The translations under genes were made by a program, and so were the position numbers. Source: Lachnospiraceae bacterium (GTDB taxonomy: Bacteria; Bacillota; Clostridia; Lachnospirales; Lachnospiraceae). Taken from it: a DNA stretch of 64,000 nt. The notes beneath the pieces were generated by a model that saw nothing but the letters and a program-made list of their open reading frames with translations, did not search any database and was not told the origin of the DNA. The DNA lies in the NCBI GenBank assembly GCA_022510565.1, contig JAFLTE010000006.1, positions 1-64,000 of the forward strand, read 5' to 3'. Positions 1 to 9,649 of the stretch are shown here, one piece after another. Each line of letters begins with the position of its first letter. The stretch's first letter is position 1.

Positions 1-293
1 AAGGTAAGCTGCCTGTCATAGTTCATCGCCTGAATCTGACAGCCGCCGCACTGTCTGTGGAACCCACACCTTGGTTCCACACGAAAAGAAGAAGGTGTCA
101 CCACCTTCTCTACTCTCGCATAGCCGTAATTCTTCTTACACTTCGTAATACGCGCTTGTACCGTATCTCCGATGACCGCATCTTTTATAAACAGGGTATA
201 TCCGTCAACCTTGCCGATACCCTCTCCGTCATTTCCGATATCCTCTATCACGACCGATACAATATCATTCTTCTTGTATGTTCCGTTTTCCAT
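1..293 (-). CDS. rlmD: 23S rRNA (uracil-5-)-methyltransferase, N-terminal part (window edge)
   Basis: Reading from ATG at 293 gives 97 residues before the window edge. The first ~60 residues look like a TRAM RNA-binding domain, followed by cysteines in the arrangement C-x6-CGGC that bind the 4Fe-4S cluster of RumA/RlmD-type uracil-5-methyltransferases. The catalytic domain is outside the window. The start lies 4 bases after the stop of the upstream YhaM-like gene, so the two RNA-acting enzymes are probably cotranscribed. RlmCD (both U747 and U1939) is an alternative name in Firmicutes. Confidence 0.85.
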   Translation of the reverse strand, partial: MENGTYKKNDIVSVVIEDIGNDGEGIGKVDGYTLFIKDAVIGDTVQARITKCKKNYGYARVEKVVTPSSFRVEPRCGFHRQCGGCQIQAMNYDRQLT

Positions 294-297
294 ATTT

Positions 298-1242
298 TTA
301 CTCCGTCCTCGTCCCTCTCACATTGGACTCAAACAGTCTGTTATATCCCAGCCATCCTGTCTCGGTACTGTTTTCCAGAAGCTCCGTAAAAGTCTCCATC
401 TTGGCATCGGTATTGTCCACGAATGTCAGCGCCACAGCCTCTATAATCGCAGGCTTTTTGGGAGAGCCAAACTCGAACTCCCCATGATGAGCCAGGATGC
501 AGTGTTTCAATTCGCCGGCAAGAATCGGCGGGAAGCCGTCTATCGCCTTTATTTTTTCACCTACCATCTCACTGCCGATTACAATGTGTCCGAGGAACTG
601 TCCGTCGTCAGTATAGTCATTCTGGGGAAACAGTGACAACTCTTTGGTCTTACCGATATCATGGCAGATGGCCGCAGTCAGAAGTAAATCTCTGTTCAAT
701 ACAGGATACTGCGAACATAAGAAATCACTCAGTTTTGTCACTGCCAAAGTATGCTGCAGCAGCCCGCCCACGAAACCGTGATGTACCGTTTTCGCCGCAG
801 AGGACTGGCGGAAAGCTTTGATAAACAATTCATCTTCCACGAAGAATGCCTGCAGCAGTTTTTTCAGATAAATATTTTCAATACTATGAATGAAACCCAA
901 TAATTCCTGCATCATGTCGTCAATCGGGAACTTGCTGACAGGGAGATAATCAGCCGCATCGTACTCTCCCTCGCGGCACTTGCGGATTCGTTTCACATTA
1001 ATCTGATTTGCACCCTGAAAACTGGTCACGTCGCCGTACACTTCTATATAATCCAGCGAATCAAAATCCTCGATTCCCGCACTGTTAGGATCCCATATTT
1101 TCGCATCCACGGTTCCGGTTTTATCCTGAAGAATAACATTATCATATGGTTTGCCGTTCTTCGTCACCGCCGACTGCTTATGCTTGCACAGATAGATATC
1201 AAATACTCTGTCGCCTTCTTTATAATCTTTAATATATTTCAT
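298..1242 (-). CDS. yhaM: YhaM-type 3'-5' exoribonuclease (OB fold + HD domain)
   Basis: 314 residues, the usual length for YhaM. An N-terminal OB-fold (tRNA_anti-like, ~15-90) is followed by an HD phosphohydrolase domain (~150-300), with visible metal-ligand motifs HHGFVGGLLQH, CHDIGK and LAHHGE. In Bacillus this enzyme is a Mn-dependent 3'-5' exonuclease acting on RNA and single-stranded DNA. It sits directly upstream of rlmD on the same strand with 4 bases between them. The family call is firm; the substrate is inferred from homologues. Confidence 0.85.
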   Translation of the reverse strand: MKYIKDYKEGDRVFDIYLCKHKQSAVTKNGKPYDNVILQDKTGTVDAKIWDPNSAGIEDFDSLDYIEVYGDVTSFQGANQINVKRIRKCREGEYDAADYLPVSKFPIDDMMQELLGFIHSIENIYLKKLLQAFFVEDELFIKAFRQSSAAKTVHHGFVGGLLQHTLAVTKLSDFLCSQYPVLNRDLLLTAAICHDIGKTKELSLFPQNDYTDDGQFLGHIVIGSEMVGEKIKAIDGFPPILAGELKHCILAHHGEFEFGSPKKPAIIEAVALTFVDNTDAKMETFTELLENSTETGWLGYNRLFESNVRGTRTE

Positions 1243-1301
1243 GCCCCAACCTCATTTCCGCACATAGTGTAAATTTCCCCAAGCTGTTTTCTCACGTAAG
1301 T

Positions 1302-2663
1302 CTATCTGGTTCCGAGCGTCACAGTCGCATTCATCTCACGTCCCTGACGCATCAATACAAATTCCATCGTGTCCTCGGGATTGGAATCATACAGCACGTC
1401 CAGCAATCTGCTGTAAGATGTAATCGTTGTTTCGTTGGCACGTATAATCACATCACCGTTTTGAATTCCTGCAGCCATTGCCGGAGAATCCATCTCAATT
1501 CCTTTGACATATGCGCCTTCCAACGTTCCCAACTCTACCCCCGCTTCTCTGGGCATGTCGACACCATGAATACCCAGATAAGCCCTCGCTCTGTCGTTGG
1601 ACATTTTTTCAATGGTTTTTTTCAGCTCAGTTATGCCGTAAGCTGTCAGCAGATTTCCCATGTCATTGCTCGTATCAATATTGTCGATAATGCCGATGAC
1701 CATCCCATCCATATTGAAAAGGACTCCCGTAGCATTACGGCTGCCGTATATATCTGTGGTAATCATCTTATACGCAGAGTCGACCTGGTCTACTACCGCT
1801 CCTGCGGAAGTCACTACACCGTAGCACACAGAACCGCTTGTTCCCATGGGACTTCCGAGCGCCATCACGGGCGTACCCACCAGATTGTTGTTATTGGAGC
1901 TTCCCAAAGTTGCAATACTAATCACGTCCATCGTCTCTTCTTCTATATCCATCAGTGGTACAGACAGAATCGCCAGCTCCGTATCGACATCCTTCTGAAC
2001 CAGTTCCGCATTAATTTTGGTCTGGTCGTAGAATGTCACAATAATGCTGTCCGCATCGTTTAGATTTCCCGCACTGACTAAAATGAGAAGGGACTTGCCA
2101 TTGTTCGCCACAATAATACCGGATGCCGATGCCTCGTTTTCATAGATATCATTAAACCAGTCAACATCCGACACGACGCTGGTGACAGTAACTACGGAGC
2201 GGCTCGCCTTCCGAGCCTGTCTCGCCATCTCCTCATAGAGAAGCTGATAATCGCTCAGACCGAATTGCACCTGAGACAGCAATTCCTCAATCTGCTCGTC
2301 CTCCAACCCCACCTGTACAATTTCGACGGTGGGTTCTATATCTTCCTCAATCAGCATATCCTCCGGCTTCATTTCTTCCGTCTCCGTCTCTTCGGGGAAC
2401 CGAACTTCTTCGGCTTCCTCTTCCGGATACAGACGGTTGCTGATAACCGGCTCCAACACCAAAAAGGTAAAACTCGCTACCAAACCGAATACCACAGCCA
2501 TCGCCACTGTGATTAACGTTCTTCGCAGAAGCTTCTTTTTATTGACCGGTTTCTGCTTTATCGTTTCACGCAAAAAATCCGGCTGCACGGGCGGCGTATA
2601 TTCCGCTTGTTCCTTGACTCCGTCCTGATCTATGTTGTTTTGTTCTTTTTCCTGCTCTTCCAT
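1302..2663 (-). CDS. HtrA/DegP-like membrane protein with PDZ domain, probably protease-dead
   Basis: 453 residues: cytoplasmic N-terminus with acidic and proline-rich stretches, one TM helix (~47-71), an acidic linker, a trypsin-like S1C fold (~150-345) and a C-terminal PDZ domain (~355-450). The fold is recognisable (SGIIV, TELAIL, GSPMG, GVVTSAG), but the triad positions do not match active HtrA. The His of the usual NNHVV segment is Gly in VSAGNL, the Asp of TDLA is Glu in TELA, and the usual GNSGG is replaced by RNATG, so the nucleophile Ser is Ala or Thr. It probably acts as an envelope binding or scaffold protein. It is monocistronic and divergent from mutS2. Confidence 0.8.
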   Translation of the reverse strand: MEEQEKEQNNIDQDGVKEQAEYTPPVQPDFLRETIKQKPVNKKKLLRRTLITVAMAVVFGLVASFTFLVLEPVISNRLYPEEEAEEVRFPEETETEEMKPEDMLIEEDIEPTVEIVQVGLEDEQIEELLSQVQFGLSDYQLLYEEMARQARKASRSVVTVTSVVSDVDWFNDIYENEASASGIIVANNGKSLLILVSAGNLNDADSIIVTFYDQTKINAELVQKDVDTELAILSVPLMDIEEETMDVISIATLGSSNNNNLVGTPVMALGSPMGTSGSVCYGVVTSAGAVVDQVDSAYKMITTDIYGSRNATGVLFNMDGMVIGIIDNIDTSNDMGNLLTAYGITELKKTIEKMSNDRARAYLGIHGVDMPREAGVELGTLEGAYVKGIEMDSPAMAAGIQNGDVIIRANETTITSYSRLLDVLYDSNPEDTMEFVLMRQGREMNATVTLGTR

Positions 2664-2795
2664 AGAATATATAACCTTCCTCTTGCTGAATTAAGTATAT
2701 CTTTTTTCTCTTTTATTGTAAAGAAGAACGAGAGCGTGGTAATTTCCCCCGATTTATGATAAACTTATCAATATAATAAACAGTTAAATAAATTG

Positions 2796-2812
2796 AGTAT
2801 TAAATTAATACT
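2796..2812. promoter_or_regulatory. perfect palindrome upstream of mutS2
   Basis: AGTATTAA-A-TTAATACT is a perfect 17-bp palindrome 33 bases before the mutS2 start, inside the AT-rich gap of 181 bases between the HtrA-like gene and mutS2. It could be an operator. It is AT-only in its core, so chance is possible. Confidence 0.35.
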
Positions 2813-2844
2813 ATCAGTACACCGAATTATAAAAGGAAACCACC

Positions 2845-5220
2845 ATGAACGACAAAGTATTACGCGTTTTAGAATATAACAAAATCATCGACAAGCTTAC
2901 CGACAAAGCCACCTCGGAACAGGGCAGAAAACTGACTTCCTCCCTTGTTCCCATGACAGACTTGGATGACATAGCCAAAGCGCAGACAGAAACTTCGGAT
3001 GCGTTGGGACGTTTGTTTAGTAAAGGCTCTACGTCTTTTGGCGGCAACAAGGATTTAGGTATGTGCATTAAATCCCTTGAGGTGGGCAGCGCTCTCTCGA
3101 TTGCCGAGTTATTGCGCATTGCGGCTTTCTTGGAAAATGTCAACCGCATCAAAGCCTATGGGCGAAGGGACAGAGAAGATACTCCTGCCGATTCTCTGGA
3201 TGAGTATTTCGATGTGTTGGAACCTCTCACGCCCCTTGCCAACGAGATTCGCAGATGCATTCTGTCGGAGGAAGAGATTGCGGACGATGCCAGTCCCACG
3301 CTCAAGCATATCCGACGCAGCATGTCGATTACCAACGACAAGATTCACTCACAGCTGACATCCATGATTAACGGCTCCTATCGTACCTATCTTCAGGACG
3401 CCGTTGTCACGATGCGGAATAACCGCTATTGTATTCCGGTCAAATCCGAATATAAGGGGCAGGTGTCCGGTATGGTGCACGACCAGTCCTCCACCGGCTC
3501 CACCTTTTTCATAGAGCCTGCGGCGGTTGTGAGTCTGAATAATGAATTAAAAGAACTGGAACTCAAGGAGCAGGAAGAAATCGGAGTGATTCTCGCCGAC
3601 TTAAGTGCGCAGGCGGGTGCATACACGGAAGTTCTGACAGCGAATCAGCAATCCATGACGGCGCTTGATTTTATTTTCGCCAAAGCATCTCTGGCTATGG
3701 AGCAGAATGCCACCATGCCGATTTTCAACACAGAGCATCGGATTCGGATTCGTCAGGGCAGGCATCCTCTTTTGGATAAAAAGACGGTGGTTCCCATCGA
3801 CATTCAGCTGGGCGAGAATTTCGACTTGTTGATTATTACCGGACCCAACACGGGCGGAAAGACGGTCTCCTTAAAAACAGTGGGACTTCTCACTTTGATG
3901 GGGCAGGCGGGTCTTCATATTCCGGCGCTTGACCGCTCCGAGTTATCTGTTTTTCAGGAAGTATACGCGGATATCGGGGATGAACAGAGTATTGAGCAGA
4001 GTCTCAGTACCTTCTCCTCCCATATGACAAATATTGTATCCATCTTGCAGACAGCGGATGCCGATTCTCTCTGTCTGTTCGATGAGCTGGGTGCAGGTAC
4101 CGACCCGACGGAAGGTGCCGCTCTCGCTATTTCAGTACTTGATTATCTGCATAATCGGGGAATTCGGACGATGGCGACTACCCATTACAGCGAGTTGAAG
4201 GTTTATGCCCTGTCTACTGACTTTGTGGAAAATGCCAGCTGTGAGTTCAGTGTGGAAACGCTGCGCCCGACTTACCGTCTCTTGATTGGCATTCCCGGCA
4301 AGAGTAACGCCTTCGCGATTTCCTCCAAGCTGGGACTTCCGGAGTATATTATTGAGGACGCCAAGCGACATATCACGGCGGATAAGGAGAGTTTCGAGGA
4401 CCTGCTGGCGGACCTGGAAAACAGTCGTCTCACAATCGAGAAAGAGCGGGCGGAGATTAATGCCTACAAGGAAGAAATCAAAACCTTAAAACAGCAGTTG
4501 GAAACCAAGCAGGAGAAGATTGAGCAGTCCAAGGCGCGCATTCTGCGCGAGGCCAACGAAGAGGCACGGGAGATTCTGCAGAATGCCAAGGATGTTGCGG
4601 ATGAGACAATCCGTAAATTCCAGAAAGCGGGCGACGGCACTTCCATCAAGGAACTGGAAAAATCGCGTCAGAAAGTGCGTGACAAGATTTCCGAGAAAAA
4701 TGACAAACTGGCTCTGAAAAACAGTCAGCCTACCCATAAGATATTGAAACCCAATCAAATCAAACTGGGGGACAGTGTCAAAATCATTTCCATGGGATTA
4801 AAAGGCACCGTCAATTCCCTGCCGGATAAGAACGGCAAGCTTTTCGTACAGTGCGGTATTATTCGATCACAAGTATCTTTGGACGACCTCGTTCTGACCG
4901 AGGAGGAGACGATTAACACCGGTAAGATGCAGCGCTCCTCTTCCGGCAAACTGAAAATGTCTAAATCTTACTCGGTTTCCACCGAGATTAATCTTCTGGG
5001 AAGGACAGTGGATGAGGCTCTTTCGGAGCTGGATAAATATTTGGACGACGCTTATCTGGCGCATCTTCCGAATGTCCGTATTGTCCACGGCAAGGGTACG
5101 GGCGCTCTCAGAAGCGCGGTGCACAACTATCTGCGTAAGAACAGAATTGTGAAAAGTTACCGACTTGGTGAATTCGGAGAGGGAGATGCCGGAGTCACAA
5201 TTGCGGAGTTTAAGGACTAG
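2845..5220 (+). CDS. mutS2: MutS2 ATPase with Smr domain (recombination / ribosome rescue)
   Basis: 791 residues, full length. An N-terminal clamp/coiled-coil region is followed by the ATPase core with Walker A GPNTGGKT (~334-341), Walker B CLFDELGAGTDP and the TTHYSELK motif, a long charged coiled coil (~510-630), a KOW-like segment and the C-terminal Smr domain with HGKGTG. The Smr LDLRG motif reads INLLG here. MutS2 proteins restrain recombination and in Bacillus also split collided ribosomes. A two-component system follows after 16 bases and is probably cotranscribed. ATG start with AAAGGA upstream. Confidence 0.95.
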   Translation: MNDKVLRVLEYNKIIDKLTDKATSEQGRKLTSSLVPMTDLDDIAKAQTETSDALGRLFSKGSTSFGGNKDLGMCIKSLEVGSALSIAELLRIAAFLENVNRIKAYGRRDREDTPADSLDEYFDVLEPLTPLANEIRRCILSEEEIADDASPTLKHIRRSMSITNDKIHSQLTSMINGSYRTYLQDAVVTMRNNRYCIPVKSEYKGQVSGMVHDQSSTGSTFFIEPAAVVSLNNELKELELKEQEEIGVILADLSAQAGAYTEVLTANQQSMTALDFIFAKASLAMEQNATMPIFNTEHRIRIRQGRHPLLDKKTVVPIDIQLGENFDLLIITGPNTGGKTVSLKTVGLLTLMGQAGLHIPALDRSELSVFQEVYADIGDEQSIEQSLSTFSSHMTNIVSILQTADADSLCLFDELGAGTDPTEGAALAISVLDYLHNRGIRTMATTHYSELKVYALSTDFVENASCEFSVETLRPTYRLLIGIPGKSNAFAISSKLGLPEYIIEDAKRHITADKESFEDLLADLENSRLTIEKERAEINAYKEEIKTLKQQLETKQEKIEQSKARILREANEEAREILQNAKDVADETIRKFQKAGDGTSIKELEKSRQKVRDKISEKNDKLALKNSQPTHKILKPNQIKLGDSVKIISMGLKGTVNSLPDKNGKLFVQCGIIRSQVSLDDLVLTEEETINTGKMQRSSSGKLKMSKSYSVSTEINLLGRTVDEALSELDKYLDDAYLAHLPNVRIVHGKGTGALRSAVHNYLRKNRIVKSYRLGEFGEGDAGVTIAEFKD

Positions 5221-5236
5221 AAAAGAGGTGTAAGGT

Positions 5237-5935
5237 ATGGTAAGTAAGCAGAAGATTTTAATCGTAGACGATGATAACAATATTGCGGAGTTGATTTCCC
5301 TGTATCTGACAAAAGAGTGTTTTGAGACAATGATTGTCAATGACGGCGAATCGGCACTCACCGCAGTGGAAAGCTTCGAGCCGAACCTGATGCTTCTCGA
5401 TTTGATGCTTCCGGGCATTGACGGTTATCAGGTTTGCCGAGAAGTACGCTCCAAATCCACACTTCCCATCATTATGCTCTCCGCTAAGGGCGAGGTTTTT
5501 GACAAAGTACTGGGGCTGGAATTGGGCGCTGACGACTACATGGAGAAGCCTTTTGACTCCAAGGAACTGGTTGCGAGAGTCAAGGCGGTATTGCGCCGCT
5601 ACAAGCCTGCTGCCGCAGAGCCGAAGGCATCGGATGTCAAGAGTGTAGAATATCCGGATTTGATTATCAATCAGACCAACTACTCTGTCATATACATGGG
5701 CAAGACAATCGAGATGCCTCCCAAGGAGCTGGAACTGCTCTATTTTCTGGCTTCCTCACCAAACCATGTATTCACAAGAGAACAGCTCTTAGACCAAATC
5801 TGGGGCTACGAATATATCGGCGATACACGTACCGTGGATGTACATATCAAACGTCTGCGCGAGAAGATTAACGACCACGAGAAATGGCGTATTGCCACAA
5901 TTTGGGGTATCGGATATAAATTTGAATCCAGATAG
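5237..5935 (+). CDS. OmpR/PhoB-family response regulator
   Basis: 232 residues. Receiver domain (~5-118) with the acidic pair DDD near residue 11, phospho-acceptor in LMLLDLMLP and Lys in MEKPFD; winged-helix DNA-binding domain (~135-230) ending in the typical TIWGIGYKFE. It is 16 bases after mutS2, 8 bases before its cognate kinase, with ribosome site AGAGGTG. The signal and targets cannot be read from sequence. Confidence 0.92.
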   Translation: MVSKQKILIVDDDNNIAELISLYLTKECFETMIVNDGESALTAVESFEPNLMLLDLMLPGIDGYQVCREVRSKSTLPIIMLSAKGEVFDKVLGLELGADDYMEKPFDSKELVARVKAVLRRYKPAAAEPKASDVKSVEYPDLIINQTNYSVIYMGKTIEMPPKELELLYFLASSPNHVFTREQLLDQIWGYEYIGDTRTVDVHIKRLREKINDHEKWRIATIWGIGYKFESR

Positions 5936-5943
5936 GTGTAACT

Positions 5944-7368
5944 ATGAGAAAAACGCTTTATCTCAAACTAATACTGGCCTATATCATCTTTTTTATGTTT
6001 GGCTTTATGGTGGTAGCTACTTTTGCGTCCAACATGACTATCGATCACCTGAAAAAAGGGAAAGCGGACTCTCTCTACAGGGAGGCCGTGCTGATTGCCA
6101 ACACTTACGCCAGCGACTTGTACAACAGTGAAATATCGCTGGAAGCGGTTAAATCACAGCTTGATGCATTGGATGCATACCTGAATGCCACTCTGTGGAT
6201 TATTAACCCTTCGGGACGTATGATTCTCGATTCCTCCTCTCCTCTGGATGTGGAAAATGAGGTTGTGATTGAGAATTTTGACCCAACTGTCACCGAGGGT
6301 TCTTACTATACGACAGGTAACTTTTTTAACACTTTTAAGGAAGAAATGCTCAGCGTGTTTGCACCCATCACCTCCGATTACAAGGTAAAGGGCTACGTGG
6401 TTATTCACAGCTCCATGCAGGACATCCGTTCAGAGGCGGACACGTTTCTCAACATTTCCTATATTACGTTGGTGGTTTTATTTTTACTGTCACTTATCAT
6501 CCTGATTTTCTTCACGGAGATTGTCTATCTTCCGCTCCGAAAAATTACGCTGGCCACAGAGCAGTACGCCAGCGGCAATATGCACTACGAATTCAGCGTG
6601 GAAAGTGAAGATGAGATGGGCTATCTGGCGGCTATGCTGTCCTATATGGCAAGCGAGATTGCCCGCTCCGAAGATGACCAGAAGAAATTCGTCGCCAACG
6701 TTTCTCACGACTTTCGCTCCCCATTGACTTCCATTAAGGGATATCTGGAGGCCATGATTGACGGCACGATTCCGCCAGAGATGCACGAGAAGTATCTGAC
6801 GATTGTTTTGAACGAGACAGAGCGTCTGCGCAAACTGACAAACAGTCTCTTAACCTTAAATAATCTGAACACGGCGGGAATGATGTTAAATAAAACGGAT
6901 TTTGATATCAACAAGACAATCCGCAGCGTGGCGGCTTCTTTTGAAGGCACATGTCGTGCCAAAACGATTGCCATTGAACTGGTACTGACAGGCGATGAGA
7001 TGTACGTCGTTGCCGACATGGACAAAATTCAGCAGGTGCTCTATAATCTGTTGGACAATGCCATCAAATTCAGTCACCACAATTCCATCATTAAACTGGA
7101 GACAACGGAGAAGCACAATAAAGTTTTTGTAAGTGTTAAGGATTCCGGCATCGGCATCCCGAAAGATGATTTGAAACTGATCTGGGACCGCTTCTATAAA
7201 TCCGACTTGTCACGCGGTAAAGATAAGAAGGGTACGGGGCTTGGTCTGTCCATCACGAAAGAAATTATCCGCTCCCACGGAGAAAATATAAATGTAATCA
7301 GCACGGAAGGTGTGGGAACGGAATTTATTTTCTCTCTTCCGAAATCCGAAGTGGAAGATGACGACTGA
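5944..7368 (+). CDS. membrane sensor histidine kinase
   Basis: 474 residues. TM helix ~8-30, extracellular sensor of ~135 residues, second TM ~172-195, HAMP linker, HisKA with phospho-His in VSHDFRSPL, and HATPase_c with LLDNAIKF (N box), DSGIGIP (G1) and GTGLGLS (G2). The H-box has DFRSP where HELRTP is more usual, which is common in clostridial kinases. It pairs with the response regulator 8 bases upstream. Convergent with trmL with only 27 bases between; no clear terminator is visible there. Confidence 0.92.
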   Translation: MRKTLYLKLILAYIIFFMFGFMVVATFASNMTIDHLKKGKADSLYREAVLIANTYASDLYNSEISLEAVKSQLDALDAYLNATLWIINPSGRMILDSSSPLDVENEVVIENFDPTVTEGSYYTTGNFFNTFKEEMLSVFAPITSDYKVKGYVVIHSSMQDIRSEADTFLNISYITLVVLFLLSLIILIFFTEIVYLPLRKITLATEQYASGNMHYEFSVESEDEMGYLAAMLSYMASEIARSEDDQKKFVANVSHDFRSPLTSIKGYLEAMIDGTIPPEMHEKYLTIVLNETERLRKLTNSLLTLNNLNTAGMMLNKTDFDINKTIRSVAASFEGTCRAKTIAIELVLTGDEMYVVADMDKIQQVLYNLLDNAIKFSHHNSIIKLETTEKHNKVFVSVKDSGIGIPKDDLKLIWDRFYKSDLSRGKDKKGTGLGLSITKEIIRSHGENINVISTEGVGTEFIFSLPKSEVEDDD

Positions 7369-7395
7369 TTGCCCACACATCCATGTATCTGCGTG

Positions 7396-7890
7396 CTACT
7401 CATGCCACTGCAGACGGTGCAGCTCCCCTTCGGTCTGCATGCCCTTAAAATGATTCTGTCTGAGTGCTTCGTAGAGTACGATTGCCACGGAATTGGATAA
7501 ATTCAGGGACCTAATCTGATCCATCATCGGAATGCGGATGCAGGTCTCTTCATTTTCCACTAAAATCTCCTCCGGAATCCCGCCGCTCTCTTTGCCGAAC
7601 ATAATATAGTCATCGGGACTGAAAGATACTTCCGTATAGACACGCTTTGCTTTTGTGGTTGCCATCCATATTTTTGCATTCGGATGTTTCTCACAAAATT
7701 CTGTGTAATTCATATATCTGGTTACGTCAAGCTGCTCCCAGTAATCCATACCGGAGCGCTTAATCGATTTCTCGTCCAATCTGAACCCCAACGGCTCAAT
7801 CAGGTGAAGGCTCGTACCTGTGGCGACACAGGTACGGCCGATATTTCCTGTATTAGCCGGAATCTCCGGCTGATGTAATATAATGTGCAT
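7396..7890 (-). CDS. trmL: tRNA (cytidine(34)-2'-O)-methyltransferase
   Basis: 164 residues, matching the minimal SPOUT methyltransferase TrmL in length and motifs: N-terminal LHQPEIPANTGNIGR, central FGKESGGIP and C-terminal RSLNLSNSVAI that form the trefoil-knot SAM site. It 2'-O-methylates the wobble base of tRNA-Leu isoacceptors. It precedes the convergent kinase gene; upstream is the Lrp/aminotransferase pair on the same strand after 49 bases. Confidence 0.93.
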   Translation of the reverse strand: MHIILHQPEIPANTGNIGRTCVATGTSLHLIEPLGFRLDEKSIKRSGMDYWEQLDVTRYMNYTEFCEKHPNAKIWMATTKAKRVYTEVSFSPDDYIMFGKESGGIPEEILVENEETCIRIPMMDQIRSLNLSNSVAIVLYEALRQNHFKGMQTEGELHRLQWHE

Positions 7891-7939
7891 GATGCCTCCC
7901 CCATGCGTACAGTTAATGTCTGTATTTAGTCTGCGGCAT

Positions 7940-9112
7940 TTACTTTTTTTCCGCCCGCAATTTCTCTACGAAATGCGCCAGCTTGCCGATGGCTATTTTC
8001 AGATTATCCAGAGAATATGCATAGGATATTCGAAGATATCCCTCACCGCAGTCGCCGAACGCAGTTCCCGGTACCACGGCAACCTTCTCCTCCGCCAGAA
8101 ATCTGTTTGCAAACTCTTCACTCGTCATGCCGAACTCTTTAATACACGGGAACACATAGAACGCACCGAAGGGCTCGAAGCATTCCAGATTCATCTCGCG
8201 AAAAGCATTCATCAGGTAGCGTCGTCTCTGGTTATATGCCGTCCGCATTTCCTGTACATCTCCATCCCCGTTGCGCAGGGCTTCCACAGCAGCATACTGG
8301 CTTGTGGTAGGCGCACACATAATCGCAAACTGATGAATCTTAACCATCTGCTCGATAATGGCTTTCGGACCGCACGCATATCCAAGTCTCCACCCGGTCA
8401 TGGCAAAGGCCTTGGAAAAGCCGTTAATCAGAATCGTCCTCTCCTGCATGCCCTCGATCTCCACAATAGATACGTGCTTTTCTTTGTAAGTAAGCTCCGC
8501 ATATATTTCGTCAGACATAACCAGGATATCATGTTTTCTGATTACTTCCGCAATCGCTTCCAAGTCCTCCCGCTCCATAATTGCACCGGTAGGATTATTC
8601 GGAAAAGGAAGTACCAGCACTTTCGTCTTATCCGTGATGGCATTTTCCAGCTCTTTCGCCGTCAGACGAAACTCATTCTCTGCCTTCAACTCAATAATCA
8701 CAGGCACGCCGCCCGCCATAAGTGCACACGGCTCGTAGGACACGAAGCTGGGCTGGGGAATCAGCACCTCCTCGCCCGGATTCAGCACGGCACGCAGACC
8801 GATGTCGATCGCCTCGGAACCGCCTACCGTAACCAACACTTCATTCGCCGGATTGTATGTAACGCCCTGCTTTCTTTTAATATAATGACAAATTTCTTCT
8901 TTCAGCTCTTTCAGTCCTGCATTGGAAGTGTAGAAGGTACGTCCTTTCTCCAGGGAATAAATACCCTCGTCTCTGATATGCCACGGCGTGTCGAAATCCG
9001 GCTCACCCACACCGAGGGAAATTGCATCGTCCATCTCGCTCACAATGTCAAAGAACTTCCGAATGCCGGAAGGCTTTAAAGCTACAATTCTGTCTGATAA
9101 AGGATTTCTCAC
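7940..9112 (-). CDS. PLP-dependent aminotransferase (class I/II)
   Basis: 390 residues, fold type I aminotransferase. GVGEPDFDTP near the N-terminus, FPNNPTGA, SDEIYAEL and the PLP-lysine segment NGFSKAFAMTGWRLGY are all present. GTG start overlapping the stop of the Lrp gene as GTGA. In Gram-positives this type is annotated as aromatic or aspartate aminotransferase (PatA/AraT-like); the substrate is not certain. Translational coupling with an Lrp-family regulator supports control by amino-acid supply. Confidence 0.9.
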   Translation of the reverse strand: MRNPLSDRIVALKPSGIRKFFDIVSEMDDAISLGVGEPDFDTPWHIRDEGIYSLEKGRTFYTSNAGLKELKEEICHYIKRKQGVTYNPANEVLVTVGGSEAIDIGLRAVLNPGEEVLIPQPSFVSYEPCALMAGGVPVIIELKAENEFRLTAKELENAITDKTKVLVLPFPNNPTGAIMEREDLEAIAEVIRKHDILVMSDEIYAELTYKEKHVSIVEIEGMQERTILINGFSKAFAMTGWRLGYACGPKAIIEQMVKIHQFAIMCAPTTSQYAAVEALRNGDGDVQEMRTAYNQRRRYLMNAFREMNLECFEPFGAFYVFPCIKEFGMTSEEFANRFLAEEKVAVVPGTAFGDCGEGYLRISYAYSLDNLKIAIGKLAHFVEKLRAEKK

Positions 9113-9594
9113 GGTGTCACCTTCTCTCTTGTATCTTCGTATTTCTTGGTTAATATTGTGCCGTGATCCTTATATTTCTTAAGGATAAAATGGGTCGCCG
9201 TACTTAACACAGACTCCAGTGTAGAGAGCTTATCGGTTACAAAGCCTGAGATTTCCTTAAGTGATTTACCTTCCAGCGTGACAAGCAGGTCATAACCGCC
9301 GGAAATCAAATACACGGAAGTCACTTCCGGATATTTGTAAATTCTCTCTGCAATATTGTCAAATCCCTGTCCCCGCTGCGGTGTCACACGCACTTCAATC
9401 AGCGCGGAGACTTTCTCAATCGAAGTCTTCTCCCAATCAATCATCGTATGGTAGCCGCAGATAATTCCTTCCGCTTCCAATGCAGCCAGTTCATTGACAA
9501 CGTCTATTTCCTCCACGCCTAAGATAACCGCCAACTCTTTTAAATCAATACGGCTGTTTCTTTCTACGATTGCTAACAGTTCTTCTCTCATCAT
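9109..9594 (-). CDS. Lrp/AsnC family transcriptional regulator
   Basis: 161 residues: N-terminal winged HTH (~1-60) and C-terminal RAM/AsnC ligand domain (~70-150) with YLISGGYDLLVT. Ribosome site GGAGG lies just before two tandem ATG codons (9594 and 9591); the second has better spacing, so the protein may be one residue shorter. Overlaps the aminotransferase start by 4 bases, implying co-translation and likely feedback control of that enzyme by an amino acid. Confidence 0.9.
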   Translation of the reverse strand: MMREELLAIVERNSRIDLKELAVILGVEEIDVVNELAALEAEGIICGYHTMIDWEKTSIEKVSALIEVRVTPQRGQGFDNIAERIYKYPEVTSVYLISGGYDLLVTLEGKSLKEISGFVTDKLSTLESVLSTATHFILKKYKDHGTILTKKYEDTREKVTP

Positions 9595-9649
9595 AATCCT
9601 CCATTCTTACATGTTATATTTTATGTTTTATGTAATGTTGCAATTTATT

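Noticed and set aside
7883-9079. Long plus-strand open frame (398 codons) opposite the aminotransferase gene
   Set aside because: It mirrors a gene with clear PLP motifs, has no recognisable domain and is rich in Arg, His and Leu as antisense frames are.
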